In this document: positions 1 through 4,845 of the stretch, in pieces
How positions within the stretch are numbered: position 1 is the stretch's first letter
Layout of the letters: each line of letters opens with the position of its first letter
Assembly (NCBI GenBank): GCA_035457345.1
Contig: DATIBT010000017.1
Location: 1 to 5,469 of the forward strand
Direction: 5' to 3'
Length of the DNA stretch: 5,469 nucleotides
DNA from: DASTDY01 sp035457345
GTDB taxonomy: Bacteria > Patescibacteriota > Saccharimonadia > Saccharimonadales > EFPC-124
Notes under the pieces: model-generated
The model's input: the letters and a program-made list of their open reading frames with translations, nothing else
Databases searched by the model: none
Told to the model about the DNA's origin: nothing
Translations under genes and position numbers: made by a program

Positions 1-320
1 TTTCCTTCACCGGTTTTCATTTCGGCTACGCTGCCTTCATGAAGGGCCATGCCGCCAATCAGCTGCACGTCAAAGTGGCGCATCTTGAGTACGCGGTCGC
101 TGGCTTCACGGGTAAGAGCGAAGGCGTCGGGTAAAATCTCATCGAGTGTTTTACCTTTTTTGAGTTTTTCTTTAAGTACTGCAGTCTGCTTTTTAAGCTG
201 CGGGTCCTTCATTTTTTTGTAGGTGTCGCTCAGGCCATTTACCTGGCGGACCCTCTTACGCAAACGACGTAATACTTTATTTTGCGGGTCGCCAAAAATC
301 TTTGTCAAAAATTGCTTCAT
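1..320 (-). CDS. secA: Protein translocase ATPase SecA, N-terminal part (runs off the left edge)
   Basis: SecA is the ATPase motor that pushes unfolded preproteins through the SecYEG channel in the inner membrane. The visible part is 106 complete residues from MKQFLTKIFGDPQNKVLRRL to the start of Walker A. It contains the family block RHFDVQLIGGMALHEG (residues 81-96) followed by AEMKTGEG (99-106). The window ends two bases into the next codon, which would be the Walker A lysine. The basic N-terminal helix and the spacing to Walker A are normal for SecA. The ATG at 318-320 is preceded on the minus strand by GGAG (327-330) with a 6-base spacer, which fixes the start. The next minus-strand gene upstream is hpf, about 1.86 kb away, with two opposite-strand genes in between. 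Identification is very secure. Only the C-terminal bulk is unseen. Confidence 0.97.
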   Translation of the reverse strand, partial: MKQFLTKIFGDPQNKVLRRLRKRVRQVNGLSDTYKKMKDPQLKKQTAVLKEKLKKGKTLDEILPDAFALTREASDRVLKMRHFDVQLIGGMALHEGSVAEMKTGEG

Positions 321-368
321 TACTCACTCCCAAAAATCAGTTGCTAACGTAATTTCAGACTATGTTCT

Positions 369-397
369 AGTATACATTTCATTGGGCGTCAGCGTAA
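369..397 (-). promoter_or_regulatory. Candidate secA promoter
   Basis: On the minus strand TATACT (369-374) is a good -10 hexamer with TG directly before it. TTACGC (392-397) lies 17 bases upstream as a weak -35. Transcription would start near 362, giving a leader of about 40 bases that carries the GGAG ribosome site of secA. It implies secA can be transcribed independently of hpf. The -10 is reasonable; the -35 is poor. Confidence 0.35.
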
Positions 398-427
398 GCA
401 TTGACTGATGTATTATTTAATATCCTC

Positions 428-464
428 ATTGTTAGTTGCGAAACAATGCTCGGCATAGTTTAAT
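428..464 (+). promoter_or_regulatory. Candidate promoter with overlapping inverted repeat, upstream of the 513-1313 gene
   Basis: TTGCGA (436-441) and TTTAAT (459-464) are 17 bases apart and would start transcription near 471, about 42 bases before the ATG at 513. The -35 box lies between the arms of a 6-bp inverted repeat, ATTGTT (428-433) and AACAAT (442-447), with an 8-base spacer, the kind of layout an operator could have. Both readings rest on short matches in an AT-rich intergenic region. The rest of 321-512 shows no gene, only this and the secA promoter on the other strand. Confidence 0.35.
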
Positions 465-512
465 GAAACGTCACCCGTTGACTCAAGCACCACGGAAGTG
501 GAGGTATGCAAC

Positions 513-1313
513 ATGGCAACCGACGCTGAAGACATTCCCGAGAATGGCATACTCCGGCACCTAGTCGACGCTGCGGTACACGGACGCACAACGGTCGTGG
601 AAGGATTCGACGTCAGTGCCATCGTGCGCGAAGCGCTCATGGACCACGGACAACCCAATGTAATCGTCCAACACTTACAACGCATTGCCCATGAGCTACA
701 AGACGAGTACACCATCGCCCCGGCCGCTCCGCCGTTAGATCCAACGGGCGCCGGCTACGCACGAGGCATGCTGGTGGCAGTGTGCCACAGGAACGTAGCC
801 CTCAACAACGATGGCTACGTGTCTCATCATGAAGATGTGATAATGGTCATTGCCCTACCGGTTGTTGGGAGATGTCAGGTTGTCGGGCCGTTGCCGCCAA
901 GCGACACAACCGTAACCGCTTCCGTTGCCGAACAGCTGGGAGGCTCGGCAGCCAGGCGCGCCCACACCAGACTCACCAGGCTTACTTCGCCAGCGGCCGC
1001 GATACTCAGAATGCTGCGGTTCAAAGCTTCCGACGCAGCCGCCTTCGACGCTGAACTCAGCCGCGCCGAGGCAATCATCGGTGACGGCATTGACCACGGC
1101 GTCATGCAAGTCGTCAACGCGATGCGCAACCGCATACCGCAACTCTTGCCCGCTTCTGGGAGGAACCCCGCATCTGACGGGCAAGCGCTCCAGCTCTGGC
1201 TCGCAATGTCGCACCTGGCCATCGCGGCCGAAATGATCGGCATGCCATTCGAAATTCTCTTCGAACAGGCAGCCGCGCTGGCACGTCTCCAACGAGACAC
1301 AAGAACCACCTGA
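513..1313 (+). CDS. Unrecognised soluble protein, 266 residues
   Basis: I do not recognise this protein. The start is well supported: GGAGG (500-504) lies 8 bases before the ATG at 513. An in-frame GTG at 498 overlaps that site and is unlikely to be used. The product has no signal peptide and no clear membrane segment. It looks mostly helical, with an Ala/His-rich N-terminal part (residues 1-68), a Pro/Gly hinge (70-84), a short hydrophobic, perhaps beta-strand core (GMLVAV at 85-90 and VIMVIALPVVG at 109-119), and an Ala/Arg/Leu-rich helical C-terminal half (about 138-262). There are two cysteines (C91, C121). No catalytic motif stands out. GC is higher than in hpf or serS; one 60-base line (541-600) is 37/60 G+C. 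The stop is TGA, whereas the complete core genes here use TAG or TAA. It is read against hpf and secA and has its own terminator. That the frame is coding is fairly sure, given its length, ribosome site and terminator. Function is unknown. Confidence 0.8.
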   Translation: MATDAEDIPENGILRHLVDAAVHGRTTVVEGFDVSAIVREALMDHGQPNVIVQHLQRIAHELQDEYTIAPAAPPLDPTGAGYARGMLVAVCHRNVALNNDGYVSHHEDVIMVIALPVVGRCQVVGPLPPSDTTVTASVAEQLGGSAARRAHTRLTRLTSPAAAILRMLRFKASDAAAFDAELSRAEAIIGDGIDHGVMQVVNAMRNRIPQLLPASGRNPASDGQALQLWLAMSHLAIAAEMIGMPFEILFEQAAALARLQRDTRTT

Positions 1314-1325
1314 GCAACGGGCGAT

Positions 1326-1355
1326 CGTGCGCCTCGGCCCCACCCGAGGCGCACG
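1326..1355 (+). terminator. Hairpin terminator after the 266-residue protein gene
   Basis: A perfect 12-bp GC-rich stem, CGTGCGCCTCGG (1326-1337) with CCGAGGCGCACG (1344-1355), closes a 6-base loop and begins 12 bases after the TGA stop. It is followed by a pyrimidine-rich stretch and only later by five T (1371-1375), so it is not a textbook U-tract terminator. Position and stem strength still make termination or 3'-end protection likely. It marks the two plus-strand genes as separate transcription units. Confidence 0.8.
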
Positions 1356-1383
1356 CTCTTCCCTGTCACCTTTTTACTTGCGC

Positions 1384-1412
1384 GTGACATACATATACGA
1401 TACGCTTTTATA
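1384..1412 (+). promoter_or_regulatory. Candidate promoter of the Pro/Ser-rich membrane protein gene
   Basis: GTGACA (1384-1389) and TTTATA (1407-1412) are 17 bases apart, just after the terminator of the preceding gene and 30 bases before the GTG at 1443. An alternative pairing is TTGCGC (1378-1383) with TACGCT (1401-1406), also with a 17-base spacer. The region is clearly AT-richer than its flanks, which supports a promoter here, but the exact boxes are uncertain. Confidence 0.4.
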
Positions 1413-1442
1413 CGCATGCGTTTTCAGCCGCGGTTTTCTTAA

Positions 1443-2060
1443 GTGAAGCGAGGTCCAGTTTTGGCAAGGCAACGCAGTGACGCAGGCTCTGGCCAGCATA
1501 GACAAGAAAGGGTCGTTAGTCATCGACGCCGACGCGATTATCAACTCGTCAGCGCGATCGTTACAATCGGCGTTACGGTTCTTCTGGTACTGATTGGGGG
1601 GCAACCGAGGCTCGAACCTAGCAGGGCGGCCACCGGTCCGCAACAAGCCTCAGCGTCTACCCCGCCATTCCGCGCTGGTGAACCACCGGTCAGCACGACG
1701 GCCCCTTCGGCCACACCGCCAATCAAGAGGGTGGCGACACGCCCACCGTCTGCCGCTCCGATCACCACAGCGTCAATCACGGCCAGCAGCAGCGCCGCAG
1801 TATCCGTGCCACCCGCCCCTGAGGCACCGCAACCTACCCCAGAGCCCATACTGAGTCCGGCGCCAATGCCACCGGTATCGAGCTTGCCGCCCGTAAACCC
1901 GTCGCAGCCACCCGGCACGACGACGCCACCAGAGAGCGGCTCGCCACTCGACGCCGCGCCTACTACCAGCGGCGAACCGTCCAATCCCAGCCCGAGCGAT
2001 TCAGCATCGCCCCCAGAGGCTGCGGCGTCGGCGTCGGTCCCCCCTGCTCCTTGGTGGTAA
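1443..2060 (+). CDS. Single-pass membrane protein with Pro/Ala/Ser/Thr-rich tail, up to 205 residues
   Basis: No named family is recognised. The protein has a basic N-terminus (residues 1-33, including RRRR at 28-31), one hydrophobic segment (about 35-53, LVSAIVTIGVTVLLVLIGG), and then about 150 residues of low-complexity sequence dominated by Pro, Ala, Ser and Thr, ending in Trp-Trp. There is no cysteine. By the positive-inside rule the N-terminus would be cytoplasmic and the tail outside, as a membrane-anchored stalk or wall-spanning linker. The tail has no folded domain, no exact tandem repeat and no LPXTG-like signal. A TAA directly precedes the GTG at 1443. That GTG has no ribosome site, while an in-frame TTG at 1461 has GAGG (1450-1453) 7 bases upstream, so the true product may be 199 residues. 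GC is high (40/60 in 1681-1740). A pairing with the upstream 266-residue protein is only inferred from adjacency. Low-complexity GC-rich DNA can fake open frames, but the placed membrane segment argues for a real gene. Confidence 0.65.
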   Translation: MKRGPVLARQRSDAGSGQHRQERVVSHRRRRDYQLVSAIVTIGVTVLLVLIGGQPRLEPSRAATGPQQASASTPPFRAGEPPVSTTAPSATPPIKRVATRPPSAAPITTASITASSSAAVSVPPAPEAPQPTPEPILSPAPMPPVSSLPPVNPSQPPGTTTPPESGSPLDAAPTTSGEPSNPSPSDSASPPEAAASASVPPAPWW

Positions 2061-2116
2061 GTGCCCCTAATCGGCCAATAACGCATGCGGCTCCGTCCAG
2101 ACACGCTTACCGTTAG

Positions 2117-2162
2117 GTGAACAACACCCCGCCGAAACGTGATCTGGGCGGGGTGTTGTCAC
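2117..2162. terminator. Shared hairpin between the convergent membrane-protein gene and hpf
   Basis: A perfect 13-bp stem, ACAACACCCCGCC (2121-2133) with GGCGGGGTGTTGT (2147-2159), has a 13-base loop and is extended by GTG/CAC (2117-2119 with 2160-2162) around one bulged A. It lies 56 bases after the TAA of the plus-strand gene and 14 bases after the TAG of hpf, so it can serve both. Neither side has a U-tract. It may stop transcription weakly or protect 3' ends. Confidence 0.7.
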
Positions 2163-2176
2163 AGGTTATTTCTTGG

Positions 2177-2548
2177 CTATTCCATCATACGAACGCGCAA
2201 GCGGCCCAGGAAGCCGGGGTGCTTCTCGCGCAAATGCGCAATATGCGCCTGCTTGTATTTCACAAGTTGGTTCCTAAGCTTAGCCTCAACAATATCTACT
2301 GCTGCGAACATATTCAGCGTGGATTCTTTTGCTTGTAACATCTGGCTGGGCAGATGCAATAGTACTTCGCATTCGTACTTGTTGCCAAGACGGTTGTTGG
2401 TTTCGCGCAATTTTACCTCGGCGTGCACGCTTTGGCGCGCGTGCTTGGGCATGTATTTATCGAGCTTGCCGATTTTTTTTGTAATGTACTTCTTGATGTC
2501 CTCACCAAGCTCTACGTTTATACCGGCAGTATCAATGCGGGCAATCAT
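2177..2548 (-). CDS. hpf: Ribosome hibernation-promoting factor, short form (HPF/YfiA family)
   Basis: HPF binds the decoding region of the 30S subunit in slow growth and blocks mRNA and tRNA binding, storing ribosomes in inactive form. The 123-residue product begins MIARIDTAGINVELGEDIKK and has the family's beta-alpha-beta-beta-beta-alpha order: strand about 2-6, helix 14-32 (KKYITKKIGKLDKYM), strands about 42-70, and a C-terminal helix with the signature STLNMFAAVDIVEAKLRNQL (76-95) followed by a basic YKQ. It lacks the C-terminal dimerisation domain of long HPF, so it resembles the short gamma-proteobacterial type. The ATG at 2546-2548 is chosen by homology to the family's N-terminal strand. 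A strong GGAGGA (2561-2566) is 12 bases upstream, longer than usual. hpf and secA are often neighbours, but here two opposite-strand genes separate them. Confidence 0.93.
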   Translation of the reverse strand: MIARIDTAGINVELGEDIKKYITKKIGKLDKYMPKHARQSVHAEVKLRETNNRLGNKYECEVLLHLPSQMLQAKESTLNMFAAVDIVEAKLRNQLVKYKQAHIAHLREKHPGFLGRLRVRMME

Positions 2549-2602
2549 TTGGGGTATGCTTCCTCCGTTTTTTTATTACCCTTTGGTGTCTCTTCTATTT
2601 CT

Positions 2603-2611
2603 ATTATAGCA
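2603..2611 (-). promoter_or_regulatory. Extended -10 promoter of hpf
   Basis: On the minus strand TGCTATAAT (2603-2611) is a perfect -10 hexamer with the extended TGn element. This can work without a good -35, and none is obvious at the usual distance. Transcription would start near 2596, giving a leader of about 48 bases that includes the GGAGGA of hpf. A second TATAAT (2639-2644), just past the serS stop codon, could start a longer hpf transcript, but no -35 supports it. Confidence 0.65.
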
Positions 2612-2650
2612 CCGCCCGACGGCGCTTGACCGATGTAAATTATAAGAAAA

Positions 2651-3970
2651 CTACAAAACTTTTTTACCGCTCATGTACGGCCATAACACTTCCGGCACGG
2701 CAATAGTGCCATCGGCTTGCTGAAAATTTTCGATGATGGCAATGAGTGGGCGCTGAGAGAAAACCGTGGCGTCGTTGGTGTGCACCAGCTCGATTTTTGC
2801 CGCCTGAAACCCTGGCTCGTTAACCATAGTTCTGCGCACTCGGGTTTGCATGCGGCGAGCCTGATAGTCGGTAATGTAATCAGCAGTGTGCGTTTCCCGG
2901 TATTTGTTCTGGCCGGGCAGCCAGCTGTCGATGTCCACGCCCGCAGCATTCGGCCCGCCAATATCAGCGGTGCATTTTTGTAGCACGCGGTACGGCACTT
3001 TCAGCTCGCTCATTAAATATTCCTGAATGGCGACCATGAGTTTGTGCTCCTCCAACCCATCGTCGGCAGTCGTGAAGCTTTCCATTTCGAGCTTGTCAAA
3101 CTGGTGCAGACGGAAGATTCCTTCCATGTCTTTGCCATATGTGCCGGCTTCGCGGCGGAAGGCAGTCGTATAGCCAACTAACCGGATCGGCAGCTCCGAC
3201 TCGTCAAGGATTTCACCTAAATACATAGGCGCCATGACGTGTTCGGCACTGGCGTTGAGCCACAGATCGTCATCTGCGAGCTTGTAGGTCTGCTCTTCTT
3301 TGTTGAGGCGGCAAGTAGCATCGTACACATCGGTGCGGGCAACGGCAGGTGGCATAACCAAGGTGAAGGGTTTGCTGCTGACCTTTAAGCCGTTGTCGGC
3401 GATGATTTTTTTCAGGATATCCTCGTTCGTCAGCACGTCCATGCCGAACATCATAAGGGCAAAATGCAGTCGCGCCAGGTCACCTTTTATGTAGGCAAAG
3501 CGGGCGCCGGCAACTTTGGCGGCGCGCTCTTTGTCTATCCAGCCGCGGGCTTGTGCGATTTCCCAGTGGTTTTTTGGCTCAAAGTCGAACTTGGTGGGCT
3601 CGCCGACGGTTTTGGAGACGACGTTTTCATCCTCACTCTGGCCTACCGGAACGTAATCGAGCGGCATATTGGGGATGGTCTTCAGAACCTTAGCAAATTC
3701 TTCCTCCGCGGCCCGGAGCTTTTCCTCAAGCTCGGCTAGCTGAGCTTTTAGTTCCTTGCCCTGGGCAATCTGATCTTCGGACGGTTTTGTTTTGCCGACC
3801 GCCTCGGCGAGCGTATTGCGTTGCTGGCGCACTTCTTCGGTTTTAGTTTGAAGCTCGCGGCGCGAATTATCTAGCTTAAGCAAACTTGATACATCAACCT
3901 TGTAACCCTTCTGCTCGGCTTTGGTTTGGACCTCTTTGGGATTGTCGCGGATGTATCGTATGTCTAACAT
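2651..3970 (-). CDS. serS: Serine-tRNA ligase
   Basis: SerS charges tRNA-Ser, and tRNA-Sec where present, with serine in the cytoplasm through a seryl-adenylate. The 439-residue length is typical. Residues 1-105 form the N-terminal tRNA-binding arm, a two-helix coiled coil (about 34-98) that begins after MLDIRYIRDNP. The class II catalytic core follows. Motif 2 is FRREAGTYGKDMEGIFRLHQ (271-290) with adenylate-binding R272. The substrate-binding T-x-E is S-A-E here (241-243). LPGQNKYRE (351-359) and TDYQARRMQTR (367-377) are clear family blocks. Two places differ from most bacterial SerS: the usual ISSCSN stretch after YRE reads THTADY (360-365), and the motif 3 arginine in VLRPY is W430. The ATG at 3968-3970 matches the family N-terminus; an upstream in-frame ATG would add 25 residues without family likeness. 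No Shine-Dalgarno site is present, and a TATAAT ends 7 bases before ATG, so the mRNA may be leaderless. Confidence 0.95.
   Translation of the reverse strand: MLDIRYIRDNPKEVQTKAEQKGYKVDVSSLLKLDNSRRELQTKTEEVRQQRNTLAEAVGKTKPSEDQIAQGKELKAQLAELEEKLRAAEEEFAKVLKTIPNMPLDYVPVGQSEDENVVSKTVGEPTKFDFEPKNHWEIAQARGWIDKERAAKVAGARFAYIKGDLARLHFALMMFGMDVLTNEDILKKIIADNGLKVSSKPFTLVMPPAVARTDVYDATCRLNKEEQTYKLADDDLWLNASAEHVMAPMYLGEILDESELPIRLVGYTTAFRREAGTYGKDMEGIFRLHQFDKLEMESFTTADDGLEEHKLMVAIQEYLMSELKVPYRVLQKCTADIGGPNAAGVDIDSWLPGQNKYRETHTADYITDYQARRMQTRVRRTMVNEPGFQAAKIELVHTNDATVFSQRPLIAIIENFQQADGTIAVPEVLWPYMSGKKVL
3942..3970 (+). promoter_or_regulatory. Candidate promoter of the plus-strand structured RNA
   Basis: TTGTCG (3942-3947) and TAACAT (3965-3970) are 17 bases apart, each matching consensus at 4 of 6 positions. 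Transcription would start near 3977, 15 bases before the first helix of the RNA. The -10 covers the serS start codon on the other strand, so this promoter would overlap and compete with that of serS. Its placement depends on the RNA being real. Confidence 0.35.
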
Positions 3971-4015
3971 GAGGCCAATTATAAGGTGATGAGCCGCCTT
4001 TGGGCAACTGGCCTC
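3971..4015. repeat. Inverted repeat spanning the serS promoter
   Basis: GAGGCCAATT (3971-3980) and AACTGGCCTC (4006-4015) are complementary at 9 of 10 positions, including seven in a row (GAGGCCA/TGGCCTC), around a 25-base spacer. One arm abuts the serS ATG and overlaps its -10; the other overlaps the -35. In a minus-strand transcript the odd position would be a G-U pair, making a 10-bp hairpin flush with the start codon. The repeat could be an operator, a hairpin in a longer serS transcript, or chance. Confidence 0.45.
3978..4007 (-). promoter_or_regulatory. serS promoter, placed for a leaderless mRNA
   Basis: On the minus strand TATAAT (3978-3983) is a perfect -10, and TTGCCC (4002-4007) is a fair -35 at an 18-base spacing. 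Only seven bases (3971-3977) separate the -10 from the serS ATG, so transcription would begin at or next to its A. This agrees with the absence of a ribosome binding site. It faces the candidate plus-strand RNA promoter at 3942-3970. Confidence 0.6.
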
Positions 4016-4275
4016 GTGCTGAGCGTAACGCCGCCCCAACCCCACCCAGGGGTTCTTCCTTCCATCTCAGGACCGTGCGGCTCACAAAAGTGACCCGCCC
4101 TATCGCGGAAGGCTCAACCATCGATGGAAGGAAGAACACCCTTTGGCGGCTGGCGCGTCACGAGCTTCCATCTGCAAACGGGCAGCCTCGGAACTTGCGA
4201 AGCCCCGAGTGGCGCGGAGGGAGGGTACACCAACCGCACGCAGCCGGTGCTCCGGCGAGTACGGATGGGAGGTCG

Positions 4276-4304
4276 CCCTGAGCGACGAAGCTCGGGGTCT
4301 TTTT
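4276..4304 (+). terminator. Intrinsic terminator of the plus-strand RNA
   Basis: CCCTGAGC (4276-4283) pairs with GCTCGGGG (4290-4297) over a GACGAA loop, giving 8 pairs including one U-G (4279/4294), followed directly by TCTTTTT (4298-4304). This is a textbook intrinsic terminator on the plus strand. On the minus strand the wobble becomes A-C and no U-tract follows. It ends 7 bases before the msrA stop on the opposite strand. The 3' arm can also pair perfectly with CCCCGAG at 4203-4209. Confidence 0.8.
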
Positions 4305-4311
4305 GTTGCTG

Positions 4312-4809
4312 CTAGGTTTTTGCAAGGGGCGCGTACGCCACATGGCACGCTCCAATGCCGGTCTTCTCAAAGAATTTCTGATGATATTCTTCCGCTGGAT
4401 AAAACGTGCCCGCCGCCGTTATTTGCGTGGCGATGGGCTTGTTGAACTGCTTTTGCGCCATGCCACGGACTTCTTCGGCAACGGAGCGCTGGTCGTCATT
4501 AAGAGTGAAAATAGCCGAGCGATAGTTATCCCCCACATCCGCCCCTTGCCGGTTTACCTGCGTAGGGTCATGCATTCTAAAGAATTGGCGGACCATGTCG
4601 CCGTAGCTTATGGTGCCGGGGTTAAATTCAATCTGACACGCCTCGGCATGACCTGTAGTATGCATGCATACCTGTTCGTAGGTGGGATGCTCGGTGTGGC
4701 CGCCCGTGTAACCAACCACCGTTTTTGTCACACCAGGAACTTGGTCGAAGTACGCCTGTACTCCCCAAAAACACCCGGCGGCAAAGATGGCAGTTTGCGT
4801 GGTAGCCAT
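4312..4809 (-). CDS. msrA: Peptide methionine sulfoxide reductase MsrA
   Basis: MsrA reduces methionine-S-sulfoxide, free or in proteins, back to methionine, repairing oxidative damage. The 165 residues are a complete single-domain MsrA. The active site GCFWG (12-16) has the nucleophilic C13. VVGYTGGHTEHPTYEQVC (31-48) and TTGHAEACQIEF (51-62) are family blocks. HDPTQVNRQGADVGDNYRS (80-98) is the signature stretch, and YPAEEYHQ (137-144) carries conserved substrate-site residues. C155 near the C-terminus is a candidate resolving cysteine; C48 and C58 are also present. No MsrB domain is fused. The ATG at 4807-4809 gives the standard short N-terminus. There is no Shine-Dalgarno site. The gene starts 9 bases after the stop of the upstream membrane protein gene and ends in TAG, convergent with the plus-strand RNA. 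Confidence 0.96.
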   Translation of the reverse strand: MATTQTAIFAAGCFWGVQAYFDQVPGVTKTVVGYTGGHTEHPTYEQVCMHTTGHAEACQIEFNPGTISYGDMVRQFFRMHDPTQVNRQGADVGDNYRSAIFTLNDDQRSVAEEVRGMAQKQFNKPIATQITAAGTFYPAEEYHQKFFEKTGIGACHVAYAPLAKT

Positions 4810-4815
4810 ACTACT

Positions 4816-4845
4816 ATGTTACCCCGCGACCGCTCGGGCAGCCAA
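4816..4845 (-). promoter_or_regulatory. Candidate msrA promoter inside the end of the upstream gene
   Basis: On the minus strand TTGGCT (4840-4845) and TAACAT (4816-4821) are 18 bases apart, and the -10 ends 6 bases before the msrA ATG, overlapping the upstream stop codon. The geometry matches serS and would give a leaderless msrA mRNA. Alternatively msrA is simply the second gene of an operon translated without a clear ribosome site. Confidence 0.4.

Larger units (their letters stand above)
3977..4304 (+). ncRNA. Candidate structured non-coding RNA of unknown family, about 330 nt
   Basis: The 341 bases between serS and msrA hold no convincing protein gene but a dense set of nested helices. 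Domain 1: AGCCGCC (3992-3998) pairs with GGCGGCT (4145-4151), then across a UUU/UUU loop GGG (4002-4004) pairs with CCC (4139-4141). Inside, a perfect 15-bp helix joins 4052-4066 to 4123-4137 and encloses a hairpin with an AAAA tetraloop (4077-4098). Domain 2: 4161-4174 pairs with 4262-4275 (13 pairs, one G-G mismatch) and encloses hairpins at 4187-4209 and 4243-4256. It runs straight into the terminator at 4276. The wobble positions (4167/4269, 4173/4263, 4279/4294) are G-U on this strand and would be A-C on the other, so the RNA is read from plus. I find no signature of RNase P RNA, tmRNA, SRP RNA, 6S, 5S or a T-box. No plus-strand gene follows, so it looks free-standing rather than a riboswitch. 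The 5' end is inferred from a modest promoter; the fold was made by eye. Confidence 0.6.

Noticed and set aside
1311..1442. UGA recoding (as glycine) extending the 266-residue protein
   Set aside because: Reading through TGA 1311-1313 crosses a 12-bp terminator hairpin and a promoter-like region, so the standard code fits better.
1412..2089. ACGCATGCG present on both sides of the Pro/Ser-rich gene (1412-1420 and about 2081-2089)
   Set aside because: A 9-base palindromic match twice in about 680 bases is expected by chance; no further flank identity suggests an insertion boundary.
1541..2104. Long minus-strand open frame (187 residues, Gly-rich) antisense to the Pro/Ser-rich gene
   Set aside because: It is the mirror of low-complexity GC-rich DNA. 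The plus frame has a well-placed membrane segment and basic N-terminus; the minus frame has no supported start and no recognisable content.
2139..2609. Plus-strand open frame of 156 residues over hpf
   Set aside because: Antisense to a clear HPF; its hydrophobic runs are complement artefacts of the hpf codons.
4152..4275. Partial 5S rRNA-like wording (for example CUCGGAACUUGCGAAGC)
   Set aside because: No 5S closing helix, loop E or correct spacing; the resemblance is a short chance match.
3971..4304. T-box leader controlling serS on the minus strand
   Set aside because: Helix wobbles fit the plus strand, no canonical AGGGTGGNACCGCG box is present on either strand, and serS has its own promoter flush with its ATG.
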